A stretch of 64,000 nt of DNA from Humulus lupulus (Eukaryota > Streptophyta > Magnoliopsida > Rosales > Cannabaceae): the NCBI RefSeq assembly GCF_963169125.1, contig NC_084802.1, positions 14,384,896-14,448,895 of the forward strand. The letters run 5' to 3'. The notes under the pieces are model-generated. The model was not told where the DNA came from, did no database searches, and was given only the letters and a program-made list of their open reading frames with translations. Position numbers and translations under genes: made by a program. Every line of letters begins with the position of its first letter. The first letter of the stretch is position 1. Positions 11,301 to 19,790 of the stretch are shown here, one piece after another.

Positions 11301-11770
11301 GCGGAGTGCACGGGATTCCAGAAGAATCCATCAGAAGGCTTGCCTCAGGTCGCCTCCCCACATTCGTCGTGGAAGATCTTCGTTGATGGTTCATCTAACG
11401 AGAACGGCTCTGGGGCCGGAATCATCCTGATATCCCCCGAGGGACATAGATTCCACTCGGCGCTAAGGTTCGGGTTCAAGGCGTCTAACAACGAGGCAGA
11501 GTACGAGGCTTTGTTGGCTGGGCTGAGGGTAGCTAGCGAGCTAAAGGCGAACTCCATCCAGTGCTTCAGTGACTACCAGCTCGTGGTGAACCAGGTTCTG
11601 GGAGAGTATCAGGCGCGGGGACCCAAGATGGCTGCCTACTTGGCAAAAGTAAAGGCCGAGTTGTTCGCATTTGGGCGAGGGTCGATCAAACAAATACCTC
11701 GGGAGCAGAACGCAAACGCAGATGCTCTCGCCAAACTCGCCACCTCGGGAGAGGCAGAAACCCTGGGGTT
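11301..11770 (+). pseudogene. Tat1 second, archaeal-type RNase H domain
   Basis: A second RNase H follows the gypsy one: IFVDGSSNENGSGAGIIL, SNNEAEYEALLAGL, FSDYQLVVNQVLGEYQ and NADALAKLA supply the four acidic positions D, E, D, D. Possession of both RNase H types is a known diagnostic of the Tat lineage, where the extra domain is thought to have taken over from a weakened first one. The domain is uninterrupted here. In Tat2 the matching domain is present while most of the gypsy RNase H has been deleted. Confidence 0.85.
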
Positions 11771-13085
11771 GGTGCCTATAGAATTCTTGGAAAAACCAAG
11801 TATAGAAGGAGATCGGGCAGAGATCAAGATAATTGATATTAGGCCAACCTGGATGACTCCCATTCTTGAGTATCTCGTCGAGGGCAGGTTACCCAAAAAA
11901 CGTAACGACGTGCGGCGAGTCCTTTATCAAGCTCCTAGATATACGCTAGTCGAAGGAGTGTTGTACCGACGTGGGCACTCCCTACCTCTCCTCCGGTGCG
12001 TTCTTCCAAGTGAAGCGAAGGCCATCCTACAGGAAATTCACGAAGGATTCTGCGGAGACCACACTGGGGGACAAAGCCTGGCCTTAAAGGTTCTCAGGCA
12101 AGGTTATTATTGGCCGACTCTGTCCAAAGACTCGATCTCGTATGTGAAAAGGTGCGACAAGTGTCAGCGATTCGCTGTGGTTGCCCGAGCTCCTCCGGTC
12201 GAGCTAAAAATGATCTCGTCTCCTTGGCCATTTGCCGTTTGGGGAATAGATCTAGTGGGCGCCCTGCCCACCGGAAAGGGCGGGGTCCGTTACGCCGTGG
12301 TATCCATTGACTACTTCACCAACTGGGCCGAGGCAGAGCCATTGGCGACAATAACGTCGAAGAAAGTACTCGACTTTGTGGTGAAAAGCATCATCTGTCG
12401 ATTTGGCCTACCTAAGAATATCGTCTCCGACAACGGCACCCAATTTGACAGCGACCTGTTCACCGAATTTTGTGAAAGGCACGGAATTGTGAAAAGCTTC
12501 TCGTCCATGGCCTATCCCCAGGTGAACGGCCAGGTCTAGGCTGTGAACAAAACTCTAAAGGCAAGCCTCAAGAAGAGGCTGGATGAGGCAAAGGGGGTCT
12601 GGCCAGACCAGCTCCCCCAGGTCCTCTGGGCATACCGGACCTCACATCGGACTCCCACGGGTCACACTCCTTTCTCCCTAACCTTTGGGAGTGAAGCAGT
12701 CCTCCCTGTGGAGATTAAAGTTCTGTCGCATAGAGTCCAGTCCTACGACCAAGATCGGAACCACGAACTCCTATGCCATTCCCTAGACCTAGTTGATGAA
12801 AGACGGGAGGATTCGCAACTCCAGCTCGCCCATTATCAGCAAAAGATCACTCGCTACTTCAACACTAAGGTCAAAAAACGCGTCTTTAGCGTTGGCGATT
12901 TGGTCCTAAGGAGAGTTTTCCTGGCCCGAAAAGATCCCAAAGATGGGGTTTTGGAACCAAACTGGGAAGGACCATACCAGGTCATCGAAGTCATCAAGGA
13001 GGGAACTTATAAGTTAGCTCGACTTGATGGAGGGGCGATCCCGCGGACTTGGAATGCCATCCACTTAAAGAAATACTATCAATGA
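11771..13085 (+). pseudogene. int: Tat1 integrase, stop codon at the catalytic glutamate
   Basis: The HHCC zinc-binding module (EIHEGFCGDHTGG, then CDKCQRFA, about 12037-12172) is followed by the DDE core: WGIDLVGALP, then IVSDNGTQFDSD. The in-frame TAG at 12537-12539 falls directly after NGQV, the position of the catalytic glutamate in this family. The same frame resumes (AVNKTLKASLKKRLDEAKG) and runs to TGA at 13083-13085 with a GDLVLRR-containing C-terminal domain and the GPYQVIEV motif. No chromodomain is present. The integrase would join element cDNA to chromosomal DNA; this copy could not make an active one. Confidence 0.9.
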
Positions 13086-13204
13086 TCCGCTTGTAAGGCC
13101 TGGAGGGCCACTTTCTATGTATATATAAGAATCGAATGTTTCTTTTTATTTGCAAGTGTGATTTTAAAAGTAACCACGAAAGACCCTTTCCCAGTTACTT
13201 GGGG
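13086..13204 (+). other. Spacer after Tat1 integrase with an internal polypurine-like motif
   Basis: Short non-coding stretch. CTTGGGGGGCATACGG, starting near 13199, resembles the true polypurine tract before the 3' LTR (CTTGGGGGGCAGA, 17581-17593), and the text that follows resembles the LTR start. It may be a duplicated or fossil tract. Confidence 0.5.
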
Positions 13205-13890
13205 GGCATACGGTACCTGGATATAACCAGGTCTCCTTAATGACTTAGGTGTTGACTCTTATCTATGGGTAAGGGTTAGCGCGAACTAAGTCCTATCCTG
13301 GTTTTAACCGGGTCATAAAACTTAGAAGTTAACTTAAATTTATTGATCGTGGTTCTTCTTAAAGAGCTCGGGATATGGATAAAAGTTAACATGAACTAAG
13401 TTTTCAAAATAAGTTCCTGGTTTTAACCGGATCATAAAACTTGGAAGTTAACTTAAATTTATTGATCGTGGTTCTTCTTAAAGAGCTCGGGATATGGATA
13501 AAAGTTAACACGAACTAAGTTTTCAAAATAAGTTCCTGGTTTTAACCGGGTCATAAAACTTAGAAGTTAACTTAAATTTATTGATCGTGGTTCTTCTTAA
13601 AGAGCTCGGGATATGGATAAAAGTTAACACGAACTAAGTTTTCAAAATAAGTTCCTGGTTTTAACCGGGTCATAAAACTTAGAAGTTAACTTAAATTTAT
13701 TGATCGTGGTTCTTCTTAAAGAGCTCGGGATATGGATAAAAGTTAACACGAACTAAGTTTTCAAAATAAGGTCCTGGTTTTAACCGGGTCATAAGACTTG
13801 GAAGTTAACTTAAGTTTATTGGTCGTGGCTCTTTCTTAAAGAGCTCGGGATATAAATAACGGTTAGCATGAACTAAGCTTATATAAAAAT
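13205..13890. repeat. 119-bp tandem repeat array in Tat1
   Basis: The marker CCTGGTTTTAACCGGG, a near-palindrome, begins at 13297, 13416, 13535, 13654 and 13773, giving an exact 119-bp period. The middle copies are almost identical; a degenerate copy precedes 13297 and the last copy is partial. Each unit also contains TTGATCGTGGTTCTTCTTAA and AAAGTTAACACGAACTAAG. The array lies between the 3' ends of two convergent genes: integrase and the antisense gene. Tandem arrays at this place in Tat/Ogre elements are known sources of satellite DNA. Confidence 0.95.
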
Positions 13891-13997
13891 ATATATATAA
13901 GTTAAGAATGCCAAATAAATCGTCTCGAGGTGAAAACACCTCATGAAAAGGTTACAAAGAAAATAAAAATAATTAAAAATGCACAAAGAGAAGTGCC

Positions 13998-16900
13998 CTA
14001 AGCCCCATCAGCTGGTCCTTTGGAGGTCGCGGTCTCGTCCTGCTCTGCCGCGCCAGAGGCCTCCCTAGTCTCCGAGGGCGGTGCCTCTTTGTTTAGGCGG
14101 GCTTGGAGCTTCGGCAGCAAAAAAGCCCAGAGGTCCGGCGGCATAAAAGAGAAGTCAGCGTCCGGGTTATGGGCCCAACAGTGATAGAACAGGTCCTGCA
14201 TGGACTGCTCCGAGATGGCCCGCTCGGCTTCCTAGGCGGCCTCCAGGGCGGTCTGGGCCTCGGTCTTCGCTGCCTCGAGATCTGTTCGCGAAGTGGAAAG
14301 GGAGGTTTTAAGTTCTCGGTTCTCGGAGCGGCTCCTCTCTAGCTCGGCCTTCAAAGCCGCCAGCGCATCTTTCGCCGCCTGAGCTTCCTGAAGGGCGGCC
14401 TAGCGCTTAGCCTACATCTCCTCGAGCTGAGCCTTGGTCCTGGCGATACCTCGATGAGCGGCAGCAATGCCCTGCAAGAAAGGAAGGATAAGTTGGCTAA
14501 GTGGAAAAACAAGGCATTGTGTAAGTGTTACAGCTTTAAAAGAGTGGGGCAGATTACCGTTAGGGTCATGTCCAAGGAAGACTCTATGACTTGGACCGGG
14601 CTCGTTGCTTCGATAGCCCGGAGATCCTTCTCTTTGAGCTTGTAGAAGCGGCCGACGGCATAGCTCGCTGACTCATACACCGTCCCCCGGAATGCCTCTG
14701 GGATCTTTCCCAAATCCTGGGGGTCGACCGGGATGCGTACGTCCGGAGTCCCGACCTCCAGTACCACGTCCTGGATGGCTGGTGGAGACCGCTGGGGCGG
14801 CGGGGGCATGTGTCCTGCTCGGGCAGCAGGGAGGATTGCCCCCCAGCCGAGGACAGCGGGGTTTTTTCCTTCTCCTTAGCCGGGGATTTGGTGGAGGTCC
14901 CGGCCGCACTCTTGGACTCTCGGAGCCTTTTCAACCTTGGCCCTGCTGGGAGATTCCCGTCGAAGACTACACCCCGCAGATTACCCCCGGGTTGAGACAT
15001 CTCTTCTGCCAAAAACAAAAACATGGTTATTACAAGTTAGCAATCATGCAGAGGTTAAAAGCAAGAAAGTATACGAATATTAAGGGAGCCCTACCCCCCG
15101 AGCTGGCAGAGCCTAGGACAATTATCTCACGAACTGGCGCGGGTTCTAGGACTGGCTCTGACTCGGGGCTGGACTCTTCTACATACTGTCTAAACCTCGG
15201 AGCATAGACACCCCTCTAAAGTGATGGCCATGTGCGTAAGTTGGTCCCATACTCCTCAAAAAGGATCAACCTAAAAGCTAGGGTGTTATCTACTACTACG
15301 GTACCCCTAGGCCGGCTCTCTTGGTGATCCAACACGAGCTGGTCAACACAATGGAGCAGGAGTGTATTCAGGTCCGGGTCTCTCCCGTGATGATGGACGA
15401 TCTGCCTAGGATTGAACCTAACCAGCCGGGGGTCTGCAGTGGCCCTATCTACATTCTTAAACAAATAAGGGTTACCTTGGCCGGAAGGACCCGCGACTGC
15501 TCCGGTTTGGATCCTCTCCTCGTCCATCCCCTGAGCGACCTCCAAGGTCCTCTTTCTATTCCTCACGAGCGAAACTTTAGCCGCCTCGTCCTCCTTGTCT
15601 TCTTCTGCCGCGACCTCCTCCACTGTGATAGGCCTGGTGTCGCGGGCTGGGGGCGGCCCCCGAGGCCTCTTCAGGTTTAGAGTCTGGTTTGGGAAGATCA
15701 ATTTGCAGAACACCATCGACTCATCCGTCACGAGCGCGCGGTAGTCCTTTTCACTGGGGGGCAAGCCCGCCAGTGTTTCATATTGACCCCCGAGGGTCGC
15801 AGACTTCTCGGTCCTCGCGTAGATGGCTGCAAGGTTGGGTTGGAATCAGAATGGAATACGGGAGCTAAAATTAAACAACACTTAAAAGGCGAGCTAGGGT
15901 CAGGGTTCACTTACGAGGACGATTGAAGTAGTGGTGCTCACAGTTCCAGAACCCAGTTGACATGAAGAACTGGTCCTTGAAGTCATTTGGATGGCTTGGC
16001 AGCTCGATGACCGCCGCCATATTAGGAAAACGGGTTAAATAGTAAAACCCGTCACCTCGCCCCCGCTGATCCGGGCTGGCTTTGAGGCAAAAGAAATATA
16101 AAATATCATCAGGAGTAGGGACCTCCCACTCCTGCTTCTTGAACAAGTACCTCAACCCCGCCAGCAGACGGTAGGAGTTGGGGGGGAGCTAAAAAGGGGC
16201 CAACCCCACGTAGTTCAGGAAGTCAGCGAAGTACTGATCCAGGGGAAGGAAGGCCCCTGCCTTGAAGTGCTCACCGCTCCAGGCCGCGAACGATTCGTCG
16301 AATGGCGTGCAGCTCCGCTCGCCCTCCGCAGCAGGTCGGGCAATCACTGAGGCTTTCCTCAGTGGGATGTTGTGGGTGAGGAAGAGTTTTTTGATCTTCG
16401 CCTGGTCGGTTATCTTTGAGACGATTCTCTCCGCCTCAAAGAATGCGTCGGGGGCCACCTCGACCTGCTTCTCCATGGCTGGCCCGAAGTGGGGGATCGG
16501 CGAGCTTGGCATCACCGCCTTTCCTTTCTCTTGCTGGGAGATCGAGCTTCCCACGTTCTTCTGAGGCAGGTTCCTTTTTGGAGCCATCTGGTCGCCTATC
16601 GAACAAAAGAAAACACTTTAGAAAAGGCGACCCAAGCAGAAGGACGAAGCAATTATTATTTACACGAGCTGAGGTAAGCCCAGCCCGTGGAGAGTGGAAC
16701 CACGCGGTTCAATGAACACGCGCATATGCTCCCAACAGATCCCAGGTTACTCGGAATTCGTGTGTCAGGGGGCTCAGAGTAAAAATTTGCCTTGGGGGGG
16801 AAGTTCCAACAGGTAGAACGTTGCAAAACCGCTTTTGAAGCGTATCCCCTAAGCCACCCGGTTTTGCGCCTAAAATTCCTAAAAATCCTAACCATAAATT

Positions 16901-17330
16901 GTTCCTGAAGAAGCATCTTGAAACCCATACTCTAAGGCGATTTCCTACAACAAGTGTGCCCTAGCCTAAAAGAGGCTGTCACCCTCCTACCCACGCAACC
17001 CCGAGAACCCTTGCATGTGGCTACAGTAAAAAATTTCACCTAAGCTACAGTGGCATGTTTTCAAAATGAACAGGGTCAGAAAACTTACAGTATATGGCTG
17101 GATGGAAAACGTGAGTGTTGCGTTGGTAGGAGCCTCGTCGATGCAGTAGCTTCCAAAGCTTTGGATAAACTCGTGCGCCTAAGCTTCTTGAACAAGGAAA
17201 ATGGTGGCAGTAGAGTCGAGGGTTTCGTTCTTCTGAAAGTCAGAGAAGGAAGAAGGAAAGAGATTTGGGAAATTTCTGAATGAAGGGGTGGTCCGTGCGT
17301 AGGATGGCCACCCCCTTTTTATATAAGGGA
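13998..17330 (-). pseudogene. Intron-bearing antisense gene of Tat1 (putative gypsy-type Transposase_28-like protein)
   Basis: Minus-strand gene with a complete plant-type structure. TATATAAA at 17318-17325, then a CT-rich leader, a 5'-UTR intron (17088-16596) and ATG at 16587. Coding exons: 16587-15915, 15826-15095, 15005-14558 and 14471-13998, about 775 codons. All three coding introns have GT...AG ends and join in frame. Exon 1 holds a conserved domain (FAAWSGEHFKAGAFLPL, YVGLAPF, PNSYRLLAGL, FCLKASP, FYYL) resembling the Transposase_28 family, function unknown. The middle is charged and low-complexity, and exon 4 begins with a coiled coil. Breaks: five in-frame TAG codons (16189, 15216, 14412, 14400 and 14232, each the lowest coordinate of its codon) and one frameshift near 14820. 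A decayed homologue is in Tat2. Confidence 0.8.
17318..17325 (-). promoter_or_regulatory. TATA box of the Tat1 antisense gene
   Basis: On the minus strand CCCTTATATAAAAAGGGGG contains TATATAAA. It lies upstream of a CT-rich leader (CTTTCCTTCTTCCTTCTCTG) and of the 5'-UTR intron donor at 17088. It is inside the element, about 270 bp from the 3' LTR, so the gene seems to have its own promoter. Confidence 0.6.
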
Positions 17331-17574
17331 AGGATCACGTGAAGAAGGCTCTTGGATGGCCCTAGTGAGGGATCCGAGGCCTTCCACTCGAAATATGAAA
17401 CGACGGCTGGGCAATAGGCTAGGCCATTAAATGCGGTTCTCGTAAAACGTACCGTCACCACCCACGACATTCCACGTATCAGTCGCCTGCAAAAAAAGTG
17501 GAGTGTGAAGGGTTGTGGGGGAAGTCTAAAAGCCCCTACTGTGGTCTTCTATGTATGACGTCATATACCACGAG

Positions 17575-17593
17575 CAGGAGCTTGGGGGGCAGA
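17575..17593 (+). promoter_or_regulatory. Polypurine tract of Tat1
   Basis: CAGGAGCTTGGGGGGCAGA directly abuts the 3' LTR, the expected place for the plus-strand DNA primer. Confidence 0.75.
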
Positions 17594-18349
17594 TGTACGC
17601 CCTGGTTTTCCCATGGGCGGATTAGCAGGTCGAGCCTCAGACTAATTAAGGTTAGTCCGTAAACTTCCCCAAGTCGGAGATCTTGTTTTCCGGGTCGTAC
17701 CCACTCAGCTCGAGGTATCCTCAAGAACTCGCCAAGGCTGGGGGAAGGAATCCTTGAGGCCGAAGGCCGGTTCAGGAAAGAAGCTCGTGGTACGAGCTGG
17801 CCATGGATCGCTGACCCTTTGTAAAGTCAACACACGCAAGATAAACGTGCATATATCTGACATCACGTGTCCGATATGCCCCTGACTTCTCGGACACGCA
17901 ACAGGAATGTGCGCATTCAGACACCCACGGCTGGGTTGGGCCGTGCGGCCCATTATCTCCTTACATACTGATTAGACCACACTTATGTGTCAGGTTTAGG
18001 AATTAATCATAAATGTTACAGAGTTGATACGACAAATGGTAAGGTCACGGGATGACCTCCCTATCAACTTCCAGGTGCCTTCTCCTATAAATATGGGGAC
18101 TCTGGGAGTTGATAGGGGTTGGAAAAAATAGTCTCTGGAGAGATATATACTTTGTAACCAAATGCCCAGAAGAGATCAATAGTATTGACTAGTGGAGTAG
18201 AAGGATTTTAACCTTTGAACCACTTAAAAACGTGTCTTGAGTCACCTAGTTCACTCTCTAAGATTTCATATCTGTGACGGTTCTACTTTTAGCACTAATC
18301 CCTTTCTCTTCTTGCCTTAATCACCTGTTGGCGAAGAACCGCGTCAACA
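17594..18349 (+). repeat. 3' LTR of Tat1
   Basis: 756 bp, begins TGTACGCCCT and ends GCGTCAACA. TATA-like CTATAAATAT at 18084-18093. Nearly identical to the 5' LTR; followed by the TSD tatat at 18350-18354. Confidence 0.95.
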
Positions 18350-18354
18350 TATAT

Positions 18355-19077
18355 ATTAATAAATATATAAATATTATTGTTATTAATTTCCATATATATA
18401 TATATATAACATAGTTTGGTGGATTAACATATTCTTATATAAAAAAATATAACTACATTTAAAATTTAACTTTATTATTATAACTTTATTTTCAGGATTA
18501 CACCCATCACTACTCTCCTTCAACACTTTGAGTGCTACCAGGTTAGTAGTAAAATATTAATTATTTATTATTACATAAATAATAGGAAGTTACTTGGAAT
18601 ATGAAAATTTAGTTAATTAGTATATTTAAAACATATTTTATCATTTAATTATTTAAATACAAAATCAACGTGCAAATATGTTGATTTAGTATATATGTCA
18701 TATTTTATGCATTGCAATTTTATTCTTAATAAGTAACATGCAATTTTATTAATAATAGTAGTATTTAAATGTTTATAATAATAGTAGGGTTTTGGGTTTT
18801 GAGTTTAATATTAATGTGATCTTATAATTTATCCAAAATGTATACTTCAAAATATTAATAACTAAAAATTTAGACCCAAAATTTTTAAATTAGATAAACA
18901 AATTTTTTATTTATATATATTTAAATTAATTAAAATTAAATAAGTTAGGTGAACAAAATTTGGAAGATATTATTATCATCATATAATATTAATAATTAAG
19001 TTATTTTGGCTAACAAATTGGATATATATTAATAATAATTTTTATTTTCTTGATAGTTGTAGGTTCCTGGTTGTTAA
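18355..19077. other. CACTA 5' region upstream of the transposase
   Basis: AT-rich, no ORF. Contains the right copy (18836-19040) of the segment also found at 5760-5927. It may include the transposase promoter, but no clear TATA or start can be singled out in sequence this AT-rich. Confidence 0.5.
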
Positions 19078-19540
19078 GTGTAAAATAGACACATATGTGG
19101 CCGTCTTTGATTGGTCCATGTCATTATTTTTTATTTTTTATTTAAAAATTCATTTTAATATTAAAAAATTATTTTAGAAATAGAAAATAAAGATTTGATT
19201 TAAATGTATGCTTAGTTTATTATTTAGGTTTTGTTTTCATTTAACTTTAGAATTTTATATATTAAATTATTTTAAATTAGAACTTAAGCTAAGATTTTCT
19301 AAAGTTTTTTTAGTTTTTTTTATTTTACTATTTTAATTAAATTTATAAATGAATAATAATTTTAGTATGTAAAATAATTTCTCCTTCAAAAAGAATATTT
19401 AAATTATTTTTTAAATGTTTTTAAATTTTTTTATTAGATTTTAAATAAATTTTTAATATTTGAATGAAATTTTTAAATAAAACATTAAAAATAATGGCAT
19501 GTACCAATCAAAGACTTCCACATATGTGTCTATCTGACAC
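19078..19540. mobile_element. MITE with long terminal inverted repeats, flanked by TTAA
   Basis: The left end (GTGTAAAATAGACACATATG, then CTTTGATTGGTCCATG) is the inverse of the right end (CATGTACCAATCAAAG, then CATATGTGTCTATCTGACAC). The match extends for about 80 bases with few mismatches. TTAA is present on both sides (19074-19077 and 19541-19544). The interior is AT-rich and non-coding. The whole could fold into a long hairpin, typical of non-autonomous DNA transposons. Confidence 0.8.
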
Positions 19541-19790
19541 TTAAATTAAATGCATTTATAAATATATATATATATATGTAAAATAATTATAAAAAAATAT
19601 GCATGTAATCGAGTAGGATAGGAAACACTTATACTCGTATCATACCCTATACTCACATCAGATACATGTTTTTTTTGTACCATAACCATATCATACCCTA
19701 TAACTATAATTCAATGGCTAATTAAGTGTTTTATTTTTGTCAATGTAGCAGTATAATTCATCATCTACTTGTTCGAAAGATAATAGAGAA

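Larger units (their letters stand above)
5947..18349 (+). mobile_element. Complete Tat-lineage Ty3/gypsy LTR retrotransposon (Tat1)
   Basis: A 12,403-bp element with LTRs at both ends (TGTACGCC...CGTCAACA) and a perfect 5-bp TSD tatat (5942-5946 and 18350-18354). Order: 5' LTR, primer site, gag, protease, reverse transcriptase, gypsy RNase H, a second archaeal-type RNase H, integrase, 119-bp tandem array, antisense gene, polypurine tract, 3' LTR. The second RNase H and the long 3' region with an extra gene are known marks of the Tat lineage (Grande, Ogre, Retand relatives). The sense frame is broken by three stops and two frameshifts, although the LTRs differ by only about 13 substitutions plus one small indel cluster. 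Confidence 0.95.

Noticed and set aside
14692..15207. Plus-strand ORF of 171 codons in Tat1
   Set aside because: It is the complement of exons of the antisense gene, whose frames, splice sites and homologue in Tat2 are better supported.
14232..16191. An altered genetic code in which TAG reads as glutamine
   Set aside because: Nuclear plant DNA; other elements here also carry TGA, TAA and frameshifts, so decay is simpler.
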